Part shown: one piece after another, positions 25,124 to 36,929 of the stretch
Layout: each line of letters begins with the position of its first letter
Numbering within the stretch: the stretch's first letter is position 1
Assembly: GCF_900177685.1 (NCBI RefSeq)
Contig: NZ_FXAY01000001.1
Coordinates: forward strand, 310,001-374,000
Source of the DNA: Agreia pratensis
GTDB taxonomy: Bacteria; Actinomycetota; Actinomycetes; Actinomycetales; Microbacteriaceae
Reading direction: 5' to 3'
Length of the DNA: 64,000 nucleotides
The notes under the pieces: model-generated
The model's database searches: none
Told to the model about the DNA's origin: nothing
The model's input: the letters and a program-made list of their open reading frames with translations, nothing else
Made by a program: the position numbers and the translations under genes

Positions 25124-26404
25124 CTAGCCTAGGCGACGTGCGCGCAGGGTCTGCAGCGGCCCTGTCTTCGCCCGCTGGCGAGCAGCTCGTCGCGTCTGTT
25201 TTCGCGACGTGGCCTGTGCCGACGGCGGGAGGATGTCGACGTCGACCAGGTGCGCAATCGCCGACCGAACGGGAGAACGGGGAGCCGCGTCGTGGATGGT
25301 CTTGCCCGAGAGCACAGCGGAGTCGACCCCGGGCACGTCGAGGGGCACGAAGACGGCATTGTCGAGCCCGCCGAATCGCCTCAGAGTCTGCTGCACCTGA
25401 TGCTGGGCATTGCTGCCGACCGAGCTGGCACGCAGACGATTGATCACGACCGAGATCTGCGCTGTCTCGACCTGTTCGAGCAGATCGACATGGGCCCTCA
25501 GAAACCGTGAGAGGCCGATCGGGTCGGCCGAGCCCACAGCGACAACATGATCGGCCTGGCGCAATGCCGCCAGCGTCGCGGCGTTTCTGCGCGGTGCGAA
25601 CATGTCACTCGCGATCTCCTCATCTGTTTCGAGATTGAACCCGGTGTCGACGACGACGTAGTCGACCCACTGACGGCAGGTGCTGAGTACGCTCGCCACA
25701 CGATCCGTTCCGAGTTCGGGCCACCGAGACGCTCGGCCGATTCCGCTCAGTATCCAGAATTCCGAGCGAGGAGAGGTGTAGCGCGAAGCGACCCGCTCCA
25801 ACTCTGCGAGCGTGAGGCTGTCGCGCGATGCAAGGCGGCAGGCGGCTGCGAAAGACGGAGACTCATCGAGCATGCCCAGGCTGGGCGCCACCGCTCCCCC
25901 GTAGGTATCAGCATCGACCAATGCGACCGTTCTGCCTCGAAGCGCGAGTTCGGAAGCGAGCTGAATGGCGATGGTCGTGCGCCCTGGCGAACCGGCCGGC
26001 CCCCAGACGGCGATCACGGTGCCGGCGCCTCGTGGTGGAGCCGCACTGTGAGGCACAGTAATTCCTCCGCGCAGCAGCGCCTCTATGTCACTCCATGGAG
26101 CGTGTACGTCGACGACCTCGAACAGTCCGAGCGAAAGGGCGTATCGTCGCTCAGCGTCGCCGTCGGCGACGGCCACGATGCGCACACCCGCCTCATCGGC
26201 CTCCGCGAGAACGTCGAGCGACAGGTGCCGCCGGGTCGCCGAGACGATGACGCCATCGACAGCACGGCCCCGGATCGCATCGATCACTTCGTGGGCGGAG
26301 CCGACACGAGCGGCGACGTCGTGATCGGTAGAACGAATCTCACGCATGAGCCGTTCATCTGCGGCGTCGGCGAGGCACGTGATGACCGTCAGCATCCGGG
26401 TCAC
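25124..26404 (-). CDS. CpaE/MinD-like P-loop ATPase
   Basis: 426 aa. The N-terminal 120 residues look like a degenerate receiver-type domain, followed by a SIMIBI ATPase from about 128. The P-loop reads WGPAGSPGRTTIAIQLA, with Arg where the Walker A lysine is expected. The partner region has ALVDADTYGGAVAPSLG, and WVDYVVVDTGFNLE corresponds to Walker B. The C-terminal tail is strongly basic. CpaE proteins position Flp pili, but no CpaF, TadB/C or pilin gene is nearby, so a pilus role is unsupported. The ATG overlaps the upstream SAF gene's stop (ATGA). Confidence 0.8.
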   Translation of the reverse strand: MTRMLTVITCLADAADERLMREIRSTDHDVAARVGSAHEVIDAIRGRAVDGVIVSATRRHLSLDVLAEADEAGVRIVAVADGDAERRYALSLGLFEVVDVHAPWSDIEALLRGGITVPHSAAPPRGAGTVIAVWGPAGSPGRTTIAIQLASELALRGRTVALVDADTYGGAVAPSLGMLDESPSFAAACRLASRDSLTLAELERVASRYTSPRSEFWILSGIGRASRWPELGTDRVASVLSTCRQWVDYVVVDTGFNLETDEEIASDMFAPRRNAATLAALRQADHVVAVGSADPIGLSRFLRAHVDLLEQVETAQISVVINRLRASSVGSNAQHQVQQTLRRFGGLDNAVFVPLDVPGVDSAVLSGKTIHDAAPRSPVRSAIAHLVDVDILPPSAQATSRKQTRRAARQRAKTGPLQTLRARRLG

Positions 26405-27045
26405 CGCGCTGCCAACGGTTCGTCGTCGGGAACGATCGCGAGAGCCGCCCCGTTTGCCATAGCTTCGAGCACGGATGCCACCGACCCCCGCGGAACTCTG
26501 AGCTCTATCCGCATCTCGCTGTCCGATGCGACGATGCCGGTCGGCTCGATCACCGAGACAACCTCGGCCTCGGCAACCAGCACTACAGGGGCCTCGAACG
26601 TCGTGCCCGAGTCGGAGGCGGCCGAGGCCCAGAGCGTGACACGAGAAGATCGATCGATAATCGACGGGATGGGACCGGATACGGTGACGACGACCTGCGC
26701 CTCATCACCCGCACGAACCTCACCCACGGCGCTCCTCGGTACGAGTTCACCTTTCTCGATAGGCCGGACGGCGACGACTCCGTCGGCCGGAATATCGGCC
26801 GGCTCGAGATAGTGTTCGCCCGCCGACCCGAGTCGCACGTGCGCTACGGCAAGATCGTCGATGGTGAAACGCTCGCCCGTATTGAGGGTGGCTGACGCCA
26901 CATAGACGTCGACGGTCTGATCGACCGTGGCCACCAGCCAGGTGACGCCGAGCGCCGATACGACGACGAGAACCAGTCCGATGATGAAACGGGGATCGAA
27001 AACGAACGAGCGGTGAGCCCTGACACGGGGAGCTGATCGGTCCAT
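26401..27045 (-). CDS. SAF-domain membrane protein (CpaB/FlgA-like)
   Basis: 214 aa. A basic N-terminus precedes one transmembrane helix (FIIGLVLVVVSALGVTWLVATV), then an extracytoplasmic SAF domain (SATLNTGERFTIDDLAVAHVRLG ... AVRPIEKGELVPRSAVGEV) and a beta-rich C-terminal part. This resembles the CpaB/RcpC group that supports Flp pilus assembly. It is coupled to the CpaE-like gene by an ATGA overlap, so the pair likely works together at the membrane. ATG 27045 or GTG 27051 are equally possible starts, and neither has a clear ribosome-binding site. Confidence 0.78.
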   Translation of the reverse strand: MDRSAPRVRAHRSFVFDPRFIIGLVLVVVSALGVTWLVATVDQTVDVYVASATLNTGERFTIDDLAVAHVRLGSAGEHYLEPADIPADGVVAVRPIEKGELVPRSAVGEVRAGDEAQVVVTVSGPIPSIIDRSSRVTLWASAASDSGTTFEAPVVLVAEAEVVSVIEPTGIVASDSEMRIELRVPRGSVASVLEAMANGAALAIVPDDEPLAAR

Positions 27046-27131
27046 ACGCACATCGTGCCAAGGTTCGACGAATGGTGGGAAAGTTATCCACAGGCCTGTT
27101 CGGGGCGACGAGGCGGTTTCATAATTGAGGA

Positions 27132-27413
27132 ATGAACGAACCCGATTCTCCTGATCGACTCGGTCGCTTCCTCACTCTGGCCGACACGGCCGACGTGTTG
27201 AACGTCTCTGCACGGCAGGTGTACTCCCTCGTTCGGTCGGGCGAACTGCCGGCGATCAAAGTGGGAGCAAGCGGGCATTGGCGCATCGAACGAGAAGTTC
27301 TCGAGTCGTATATCGAGGCGATGTACGAAGAAAGCCGACGACTCTCGCTCTGGAATCAATCCGATGCTGCGCCGCTGCCCGAGCTGTCAGACGGGCGCAT
27401 CATCAGGCGCTGA
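27132..27413 (+). CDS. Excisionase/BldC-type helix-turn-helix protein
   Basis: 93 aa. The MerR-like winged-helix core runs FLTLADTADVLNVSARQVYSLVRSGELPAIKVG, then HWRIEREVLESYIE, the layout shared by BldC-like regulators and phage excisionases. No integrase or phage gene is nearby, so a chromosomal regulator is the better reading. GAGGA precedes the ATG by one base, and CATAAT sits six bases upstream of the ATG, so a leaderless transcript is possible. It is divergent from the SAF gene and next to an unknown minus-strand gene often seen, in my recollection, with this HTH in Microbacteriaceae. Confidence 0.85.
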   Translation: MNEPDSPDRLGRFLTLADTADVLNVSARQVYSLVRSGELPAIKVGASGHWRIEREVLESYIEAMYEESRRLSLWNQSDAAPLPELSDGRIIRR

Positions 27414-27444
27414 TCCTCGATTGCCGAGGCTGGAGGTCTGAGCA

Positions 27445-28059
27445 TCACACCGTGATCATCACGATGCAGTCGAAAGAGATCACGCGGTAGCCGACCACCG
27501 CAGCATCCCTCCGCGGCGAGGTGGCCTCGTGTATCGCAAGATCGAAGTGGTCGCGTCCCACGCGGTCGATCGTTCCGAAGAGAGACTCCGTCGGAAGCGT
27601 CACTTCGACCGTCGTTCGCCGTCGGCAGAGGTCACGCAAGAGAAACGCCAGGCCGAGCCTGTCGGTGATGGGGCGGTGCTCCTCCTGGGAGTGCGGCTCG
27701 AGCGAGTGCCGGATTTGCCTTCTCGTCAGTGACAGCCCCTGCACAGCTCCAAACGGGACGATGCACTGCTTCTGACGCTGTCCGCGCTCTGCGCCACTGA
27801 CGATGGCGACGTCGGCTGCGAACCAGTCTTTGCCGATGGTCTTCACCCTTGCCGACAGGGCCACTCCTCCCGCCAGCACAAAGGCGATCGAGTAGTTCGC
27901 TCCACGATCGGAAACGGCCACCAGCTGACAGAGCCTGTCACGCAGGGACAGTCGGCCCAACCGAAGCCGCTCTTCCTCCTCGTGAAGGTCGTTCTCCTCG
28001 GCGTTCAGGCCGTACTCGAGTTGGCTTTCGAGATCGGAGAACAGGTTGTCCCATCGCAT
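27445..28059 (-). CDS. Conserved-type hypothetical protein, 204 aa
   Basis: Function not recognised. The protein is soluble and opens with an acidic helix (LFSDLESQLEYGLNAEENDLHEEEERLRL). Two copies of a small beta-barrel-like pattern follow (LVAVSDRGANYSIAFVLAGGVALSARVKTIGKDW and VEVTLPTESLFGTIDRVGRDHFDLAIHE), which could be Sm-like or tudor-like folds. ATG 28059 (MRWDNLF) is chosen as the natural N-terminus; a GTG at 28089 would add ten residues. No ribosome-binding site is clear for either. It converges with the HTH gene. Confidence 0.75.
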   Translation of the reverse strand: MRWDNLFSDLESQLEYGLNAEENDLHEEEERLRLGRLSLRDRLCQLVAVSDRGANYSIAFVLAGGVALSARVKTIGKDWFAADVAIVSGAERGQRQKQCIVPFGAVQGLSLTRRQIRHSLEPHSQEEHRPITDRLGLAFLLRDLCRRRTTVEVTLPTESLFGTIDRVGRDHFDLAIHEATSPRRDAAVVGYRVISFDCIVMITV

Positions 28060-28160
28060 GAAGGAACGGTAACCGGTCTGGACGAGCACCCGCGGGATCT
28101 ATCCACAGGGCAGAAAGGCTTGTAGACACCATGAGTTGAAAGCTGGTTTAGTATCCAAAT

Positions 28161-28178
28161 ATCCCCCAAGTGGGGGTA
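28161..28178. promoter_or_regulatory. Palindrome CCCCC-AAGT-GGGGG upstream of the Rv3235-family gene
   Basis: ATCCCCCAAGTGGGGGTAT is an almost perfect dyad lying in an AT-rich stretch within the 279-base gap between two genes. Its half CCCCCAAGTG recurs upstream of the proline-rich gene (19963-19973). It could be an operator; no protein is assigned. The rest of the gap shows no gene or fold. Confidence 0.4.
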
Positions 28179-28338
28179 TGAACATCACTGTTGTCACTGA
28201 CAGTGCGTCGCAAGTCCAACTGGGGATGAACAGGACGACCGACTCACCGAGGTCACTGTGGCGCGCCCGCGCTCGCCGCAGCACCCTGCTCACGCAGCTC
28301 TTTTCCTCTCGCCCGCCTGTATCGCCAGAGAAGACACC

Positions 28339-28842
28339 ATGCAGAGTCACCTCACCGCACACGCGACCACCGAACGAAGCGCGCCTCCGGGCCGAGCCAT
28401 GTTGCACGCCGTGCCGCAGCCACCGACCGATGCCACGACGCCGACACAACCCGAGCCCGAGCATCTCGAGTATTTCGATGCCCAGCCCACGTCGACGTCT
28501 TCTCTGCCGAACCCGATCCCGCTGATGGAGAACCTCGCTCGATGCGTATTAGAGGTTCTCGCCGGGGCACGCGATCTCGATCAACTCTCCAGATGGGTTG
28601 CCGACGATGTCTACAGGCATCTGCTCAAGCGAGTCGTCCTCTCGGCACGTGCACGCCAGGCACGAGGGGCACCTGTCGGCCGACCGTCGTTTCGCATCGG
28701 TAACACGATCACGTGCGAACCCGCCGACGGCGTCGTCGAAGGCGTCGTCATCGTGCACGGCAAAGCGCGCACCAGGGCCGTCGCCATACGCCTCGAAGGT
28801 CTCGACAAGCGTTGGCGCGCAAGCGCCATCAACGTTCTCTGA
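28339..28842 (+). CDS. Rv3235 family protein
   Basis: 167 aa. The N-terminal 70 residues are disordered and Pro/Thr-rich. The C-terminal domain begins NLARCVLEVLAGARDLDQLSRWVADDVYRHLLKR and ends VIVHGKARTRAVAIRLEGLDKRWRASAINVL, the pattern of the Rv3235 family encoded beside secA in many actinobacteria. Function is unknown. AGAGAAG precedes the ATG by about six bases. It converges with secA, separated by 41 bases that include a short hairpin. Confidence 0.88.
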   Translation: MQSHLTAHATTERSAPPGRAMLHAVPQPPTDATTPTQPEPEHLEYFDAQPTSTSSLPNPIPLMENLARCVLEVLAGARDLDQLSRWVADDVYRHLLKRVVLSARARQARGAPVGRPSFRIGNTITCEPADGVVEGVVIVHGKARTRAVAIRLEGLDKRWRASAINVL

Positions 28843-28848
28843 CGAACC

Positions 28849-28872
28849 GCCTGCCCTTCGGCAAGCTCAGGC
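28849..28872. repeat. Short REP-like hairpin between convergent Rv3235-type gene and secA
   Basis: GCCTG pairs with CAGGC around CCCTTCGGCAAGCT. The core CTTCGGCAAGCTCAG resembles the CTTCGACAAGCTCAG sequence I recall as a widespread interspersed repeat in many bacterial genomes. It may act as a weak terminator. A single copy was noticed in this window. Confidence 0.4.
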
Positions 28873-28883
28873 AACGATGGGCG

Positions 28884-31739
<2,856 letters not shown>

Positions 31740-31848
31740 CGAGAGTCTCCTACTGCTGATATTGCGGCGCATTTGGCCGACAATCCCAGCAATTCTAGCC
31801 TGCCTTGTCTGTACGCCACCGGAATCGCACCTGAATCTGCACTCAACA

Positions 31849-31888
31849 CGACGAAGGCCCGACCCTGTGCAGGGTCGAGCCTTCGTCG
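31849..31888 (-). terminator. Hairpin after hpf
   Basis: CGACGAAGGC pairs with GCCTTCGTCG, and inside it GACCCT pairs with AGGGTC around a GTGC loop, separated by a 2x2 internal loop. It begins 22 bases after the hpf stop codon on the minus strand. No T-run follows, but length and position fit a terminator between hpf and secA. Confidence 0.7.
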
Positions 31889-31909
31889 GCGCGCGCTACG
31901 CCAGGCGAC

Positions 31910-32635
31910 TCATCGCGCGGATGCGCCGGCTGCGGCGGCCGTTGCGACAGCGTTCGCGGCCTCAGTCGCGTTGTCGTCGAGTCCGATGACTCCGTACTCC
32001 CATCCCTTGCGGCGGTAGACCACGCTGGGGCGGTGGCTCTCCGCATCGATGAACAGATAGAAGTCGTGACCCACGAGCTCCATGTAATAGAGCGCGTCAT
32101 CGACCGTCATGGGAGCGGCGGGAAACACCTTCTCGCGAATGACCACCGGCGAGTACTCGGTGTAGTCGTCGTCTTCGGAGTAGCTCGGCGTGTCTGGCTC
32201 CTCGGCACGGGGGGCGACAGCACCTGTGCTGTCGACGCTGTTGAGCACCTCGGCGTCGGCGGGCGTGATGTCGATGACGGAGAAGCCACCCGTCGAGGCC
32301 TCGCGCAGCGAGACCGGGCGGTGCTTTCCACGATGCACCTTTTTTCGATCCTTGGCACGGCGCACGCGCTCCATCAGCTTGCCGAGGGCGAGGTCGAACG
32401 CCGCATACTTGTCGCTCGCGGCGCTTTCGGCACGAACAATGGGGCCAGGGCCGATCAACGTCAGCTCGACTCGGTCGTCTCCGGGAGACCCGGTGGCCGA
32501 GTTGTGCCGGCAGAGTTTGACCTCGAGCGCGAGTGCCTTGTCGGCGAGATGCTCGACCTTCTCGGCCTTCTCTGTCGCGTAATCCCGAAATCGATCGGTG
32601 ATTCCTAGGTTTCGTCCGGTGATGTTGATTTCCAA
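31910..32635 (-). CDS. hpf: Ribosome hibernation promoting factor, long form
   Basis: 241 aa. The N-terminal HPF/RaiA domain (MEINITGRNLGITDRFRDYATEKAEKV) binds the 30S subunit. A linker follows, then the C-terminal dimerisation domain (MTVDDALYYMELVGHDFYLFIDAES ... VVYRRKGWEYGVIGL) that joins two 70S into 100S particles in the long-form proteins. The start codon is TTG at 32635, supported by AGGAGAG at 32648-32642 with six bases spacing and by the canonical N-terminus. It lies between comF and secA as in other actinobacteria. Confidence 0.96.
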   Translation of the reverse strand: MEINITGRNLGITDRFRDYATEKAEKVEHLADKALALEVKLCRHNSATGSPGDDRVELTLIGPGPIVRAESAASDKYAAFDLALGKLMERVRRAKDRKKVHRGKHRPVSLREASTGGFSVIDITPADAEVLNSVDSTGAVAPRAEEPDTPSYSEDDDYTEYSPVVIREKVFPAAPMTVDDALYYMELVGHDFYLFIDAESHRPSVVYRRKGWEYGVIGLDDNATEAANAVATAAAAGASAR

Positions 32636-32646
32636 GGCGATCTCTC

Positions 32647-33456
32647 CTAGTCCAAGACGCGGCGCCCGAGTCGAGGGCGATTGGATTCCGCGCCTTTTCC
32701 CCCACCGTAGACCTGCTGGCTGACGAAGTCACCGTGCAATTCACTGTTTGTTCGCTTGACTTTTGCTGTATGAGCGAGGGCTGCCGCACCCCACACGAAA
32801 GCTCCCCCTGCCTCGGCTGCACGACGGCACTCGATGAGGGTCGCTCCCGTGGTCACCACATCGTCGATGAGCAGAAGCTGTCGCCCTTCGAGTCGATGAG
32901 AAACAGCCTCAATCGACCCCGAAAGATTGCTCCACCGCTCGTCGGCGCCGAGGGATGCCTGGTCGCGCGGCGTTCGGAGATAACGGATGCCGGTGGCTCG
33001 CAGAGGCTGCGGACCGGCCCAACGGAGGAGAGACTCGACGGGGTTGTATCCACGGACTCTGAATGCCGAACGTGACGACGGAACGACGAGCGCTTCGAGC
33101 CGAGCCCCAATGGGTAGCCTTGGCTCGATCGCCTCGCGGGCATCCGCCACAGCCCTGCCGAGCAGCCGACCGAGAGGCCGCGCGCCGTCGAGCCGCCCGG
33201 CCTCTTTGAGAGTGTGCAGAACCTTTTTCGGCACACCGTCGTAGCCGACAGCGAACCAGAGAGGCAGATCCTCGCCTCCGCCGATCGCGGCGGGCACCCT
33301 GAGCTGATGTCGCCCGGCGCGATCCGGCACCATGAGCGCCTCGCGGCAGGCGCCGCAGATGCCACGATCCGCGGCCCCGCAGCCAGCGCACTCCACGGGG
33401 AGCAGAACCGCGAGAGCATCGAGGAGCGCCTCGGAGACGGAACCACGGGCATCCAT
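32647..33456 (-). CDS. ComF family phosphoribosyltransferase-like protein
   Basis: 269 aa. An N-terminal zinc-ribbon-like Cys set (VECAGCGAADRGICGACREA) precedes a phosphoribosyltransferase fold with SSRSAFRVRGYNPVESL and the PRPP loop LLLIDDVVTTGATL. ComF proteins are linked to DNA uptake in transformable bacteria; in actinobacteria the role is unclear. Start at ATG 33456 (MDARGSVSEALLDAL) gives the usual length; an in-frame GTG at 33513 adds an atypical Arg-rich leader. It lies between lpqB and hpf as in M. tuberculosis. Confidence 0.9.
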   Translation of the reverse strand: MDARGSVSEALLDALAVLLPVECAGCGAADRGICGACREALMVPDRAGRHQLRVPAAIGGGEDLPLWFAVGYDGVPKKVLHTLKEAGRLDGARPLGRLLGRAVADAREAIEPRLPIGARLEALVVPSSRSAFRVRGYNPVESLLRWAGPQPLRATGIRYLRTPRDQASLGADERWSNLSGSIEAVSHRLEGRQLLLIDDVVTTGATLIECRRAAEAGGAFVWGAAALAHTAKVKRTNSELHGDFVSQQVYGGGKGAESNRPRLGRRVLD

Positions 33457-33546
33457 CGCTCGATCATGCTCTGCACGGCAGCCGGCGCACTCGCTGCGGG
33501 TCGATCTGTGCACAACCCGCGCATCGCGCCGGCGTTGAGGAGAGGA

Positions 33547-35235
33547 CTAGTACTGGGTCGCCAGGATTGCGACGCCGGCGGCCCGGACCTGCCACGTATT
33601 CGCGCTCTGCTGCAGGATATTGCCGTCGGAGGTCAGTACCCGCAGGCCCACCACGTCGTTCGATCCCACGATCGACACGACCTTGGAGGCATCGGCGAGC
33701 TGCGTGGTCGCGCCACCGATCTGCTGCTGCACGATGGCGTTGTCGCCAGACGGGGTGAGGGTGACCGACGCGACCGAGAGCGAATCGACCCACGTGGCAT
33801 CCACCGCCGTGCCCGTGCCTTCGGCCAGGTCGACAGGCTCTCCGAGCCCCGTGGGGGTGCCGTCTTTGTCGCGGATGACCGACGCGACCACGAGGCGGGG
33901 TTGGCCGTCCATCGTGAGGAAGGCGAGCACTCTCTCGCCGTCGCGCGACACGTTGAGCGAAACGATCTGGCTTGCGCCGTCCCACGTCGCGGTGAAACTC
34001 GACGGTGTGCGTCCCGCGGCCGACACGCGGATCTCGAGCGGCGAGCCCCGAGGAACGGTCCAGACGAATCCGTCGGGATCGACGCTCGGCTCGATGAGTC
34101 CGGCCCGGTCGTCGACGATGCCGGGGGTGGATGCGGGTGCGACCGCATACACCCCGGCCGACGTGCCGACCGCGGCCAGCTGCAGGCCCGGCACGGAATC
34201 GGAGAACGCGACCGACGTCGCAGCCAACGACGCCACATCGTCGCTGATGCTGTCGATCGGCGTCAGCGAGCTGCCCGTGAAGAACCCGAACTGCCCCGAG
34301 CGCAGCACAAGGGCTCTGCTGTCGACCCTGGGCGTCGTGACCGGCCCCGTATCGCCCGTCGTCGAGAGAGGCACCTCGGTCGAGTCGACGGTCATCCGCA
34401 CGTTCGACACTCCGCTGAGCGCGAGCAGGCTGGCGCGCAGTTGCACTTGCATTCGGTTGAGAGTGGCCTCGGTCGAATCCAGCACGGGCCCCGAGAGATC
34501 GACCGATGCGACGCCGGCGTCGACAGGAACGCTTGTGACCCCCGTGCCCTCGGGGAACGCCGTGACGACAGCGCCGCCCAGCCACGCGGACGGCCCTGTG
34601 ACGAGCGCCCGCGCGATGCGCGTGCCCGTATTGGATGAGACGCGCGGAAACCACCTCACGTCAGGAACCAGGCGCTGGTAGCTGGGATCGAAGAAATAGA
34701 GCGGATAGGAGTTGTAGACCTCGGCGAACTCGGTCGAGAGCATCACCACGCCGTCGGGCGCCGTGTTGATGCGCCACTGGCCGTTCTCCTGCACGAAGGT
34801 GTAGCTGCGACTCACCGGAGCGGCCGATGGAACGGTGCTGTACTCGCCGTTGGCGTCGACCGTGGCGATCGGGCTGAGCTTCAGGTCGATCGAGGTCTCC
34901 GAGACGACCTGCGTGCTGCGCCCGCTCTGGTCGATCGTGACACCGGCATCGGGCTTCCACTGATCGGCGAAGTTCTTGCTGAGGAACGACCTCGCCACGT
35001 CGAAGTTGTTGAGCGGGTTCAACGCAGCTCGAATGAATCCGTTGAGGATGTCCTCCTGGCTCTCGTCGATCCCCGGACCCGAGGGCTGGAAGATGATGTC
35101 GATGTCATCCGAGGCCGCAAGCGCGTCGCCTTTCTCCACGGGCCCGGAGCTGGGAATGCCGACACAGCCCGCAAGAAGCAGGACGGTCAGCGACGCAAGC
35201 GCGCCGATCGCAGCTCGTGATCGAAAGCGCATCAT
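33547..35235 (-). CDS. lpqB: LpqB lipoprotein, MtrAB-associated
   Basis: 562 aa. The signal peptide ends in lipobox LAGC with the lipidated Cys24. The mature part has a GerMN-like central domain (VDAGVASVDLSGPVLDSTEATLNRMQVQLRASLLA) and a C-terminal beta-propeller-like region ending WQVRAAGVAILATQY. LpqB binds the extracellular part of MtrB and modulates its signalling. The ATG at 35235 overlaps the mtrB stop (ATGA), and the next codon is also ATG. The gene completes the conserved mtrA-mtrB-lpqB operon. Confidence 0.96.
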   Translation of the reverse strand: MMRFRSRAAIGALASLTVLLLAGCVGIPSSGPVEKGDALAASDDIDIIFQPSGPGIDESQEDILNGFIRAALNPLNNFDVARSFLSKNFADQWKPDAGVTIDQSGRSTQVVSETSIDLKLSPIATVDANGEYSTVPSAAPVSRSYTFVQENGQWRINTAPDGVVMLSTEFAEVYNSYPLYFFDPSYQRLVPDVRWFPRVSSNTGTRIARALVTGPSAWLGGAVVTAFPEGTGVTSVPVDAGVASVDLSGPVLDSTEATLNRMQVQLRASLLALSGVSNVRMTVDSTEVPLSTTGDTGPVTTPRVDSRALVLRSGQFGFFTGSSLTPIDSISDDVASLAATSVAFSDSVPGLQLAAVGTSAGVYAVAPASTPGIVDDRAGLIEPSVDPDGFVWTVPRGSPLEIRVSAAGRTPSSFTATWDGASQIVSLNVSRDGERVLAFLTMDGQPRLVVASVIRDKDGTPTGLGEPVDLAEGTGTAVDATWVDSLSVASVTLTPSGDNAIVQQQIGGATTQLADASKVVSIVGSNDVVGLRVLTSDGNILQQSANTWQVRAAGVAILATQY

Positions 35236-36923
35236 GTCTTGTCTCCGTTGAAGGCCTGCTGGCCGAAGGCGTTGTGCGTCTGGGCCTCTCCGTCTGCGTC
35301 GAGCGGAGGAAGGGGAAGCGGCGAGACGCCGATGGGTCTCCCCTTTGTGCGAGGCAGGGTGAGCCGGAAGCAGGAACCGGCGCCGGGCTCGCTCCACAAC
35401 TCCAGTTCCCCTCCGTGCAGAGCCGCGTCTTCGAGGGAGATAGCCAGGCCCAGGCCGGTGCCGCCGATGGTTCGTTTGCGGGAAGGATCAGCGCGCCAGA
35501 ACCGGTCGAACACACGAGAGGCAGCTTCGGGGGTCATGCCGATTCCGTAGTCGCGTACCGCGAGCGCCACGGCCGTGGCAGTGCTGTCGATGGACACGAC
35601 GATCGGGCGTCCCTCTCCGTGCTCGATCGCGTTGCCCAAGAGGTTGCGCACGATGCGCCGGATGCGCCGGGGGTCGATGTCGGCTTCGAAGTAGCCGCCG
35701 AGCGCGACGAGACGCAGCTCACTTCCCGCCTGCAGGGCCAGTTGACCCATCTCGTCGATGGAGTCCTCGACAAGATGCACGAGACTGGCGGGTTCGGTCT
35801 CGAGCTCGGCCGACCCGGCATCGAACCGGCTGATCTCGAGCAGGTCGCTGAGCAACAGCTCGAAACGCTCCGTCTGCGTGTGCAGCAACTCTGCGGTGCG
35901 CGAGGTCGCCGGCGGGAACGATTCCCTCTGATCGAACAGCACGTCGCCGGCCAACCGGATCGTGGTGAGTGGCGTTCGCAACTCGTGCGAGACATCGGAC
36001 ACGAACCGCTGCTGCACCCGCGAGAGGTCGGCCAGCTGGGTGATCTGCGATTGGATGCTGTCGGCCATGCCGTTGAAGGATCTCGCCAGCGTGGTGATCA
36101 CGTCATCGCCCTTCTCGGGAATGCGTACCTCGAGTTCACCCGCAGCCAACTTCGCGCTCGTTTCCGCAGCCACTCGGATGGGCTCGACGACGAGTCTGAC
36201 CACGACCCAGGCGATCACTCCGATCAGAAGGCTCAGAGCGAGAGCCGCGAGCAAGAGAGTCTGCTGAACGAACACGAGAGTGCGGTCGGCCTCGGCGAGG
36301 TCGTAGCCGAGATACAGCTCGTATTCGCCGGCCCCGGGAACCGAAAGCGGCGTGCCCACGACGATTCCCGGTACCGCGGCGCTCTGTCCGTCGCGCAGAG
36401 AGACGGATTGCCAGTACTGGCTCTGGTCGTCGCTGCCGGAAGAGACCTGCTTCCGCAATTCGGGAGAGATGACATCGACCAGCTTGAGGGCGCTGAACGA
36501 TATGGCGGAGTTGGGCCCCGTCTCTCTGCCCGGCGTGACGTAGAGCGCCACGAGCCGAGACGACGTCGACGCAGTGATGGCGCTCTGCACCGATCTCTGC
36601 AGCGAGAGGCTCGCGGCCTGCCCCGTGACGTCGGACGAGTCGAAGATGGTCTGCGCCGCCGTCGCCGCACGCTTCGACTCGTTCAGCACCTGATCGAGCC
36701 GAGAGTTGAAGAGGTCGTTACTGATGCTCGTCGATACGAAGGCGCCCGTGGCTGAGAGAGCTACGGCCGAGAGGGCGACCGTGATCACGATCGTGCGAAA
36801 CTGCAGCGAACGGCGCCAGCCACGCGCGATCCGCCGCGGCCATGTGCGCCATTCACGCATGATCGTGGGGCCGATTCGGCTCGTGCGGCGCCCCTCGACG
36901 GTGGCGATGCTGTCGGTCGACAC
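35232..36923 (-). CDS. mtrB: MtrB sensor histidine kinase
   Basis: 563 aa. TM1 is at about 44-66, then an extracellular sensor region (about 67-215), TM2 at about 219-248, HAMP, and HisKA with SHELRTPLTTIR (phospho-His313). HATPase follows with NLLGNAIEHG, DYGIGM and GGTGLGLAI. It controls MtrA in response to cell-wall and division state. The GTG start lies six bases after the mtrA stop; Met22 is an alternative start. The C-terminal 40 residues form a Pro-rich tail. Confidence 0.96.
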   Translation of the reverse strand: MSTDSIATVEGRRTSRIGPTIMREWRTWPRRIARGWRRSLQFRTIVITVALSAVALSATGAFVSTSISNDLFNSRLDQVLNESKRAATAAQTIFDSSDVTGQAASLSLQRSVQSAITASTSSRLVALYVTPGRETGPNSAISFSALKLVDVISPELRKQVSSGSDDQSQYWQSVSLRDGQSAAVPGIVVGTPLSVPGAGEYELYLGYDLAEADRTLVFVQQTLLLAALALSLLIGVIAWVVVRLVVEPIRVAAETSAKLAAGELEVRIPEKGDDVITTLARSFNGMADSIQSQITQLADLSRVQQRFVSDVSHELRTPLTTIRLAGDVLFDQRESFPPATSRTAELLHTQTERFELLLSDLLEISRFDAGSAELETEPASLVHLVEDSIDEMGQLALQAGSELRLVALGGYFEADIDPRRIRRIVRNLLGNAIEHGEGRPIVVSIDSTATAVALAVRDYGIGMTPEAASRVFDRFWRADPSRKRTIGGTGLGLAISLEDAALHGGELELWSEPGAGSCFRLTLPRTKGRPIGVSPLPLPPLDADGEAQTHNAFGQQAFNGDKT

Positions 36924-36929
36924 AGCCTG

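Noticed and set aside
25124-27045. A Flp/Tad pilus operon
   Set aside because: Only CpaB- and CpaE-like genes are present; no CpaF, TadB/C, prepilin or peptidase gene flanks them.
27132-27413. Phage excisionase as a sign of an integrated element
   Set aside because: No integrase, att-like duplication or phage gene is nearby, and the HTH layout equally fits BldC-type regulators.
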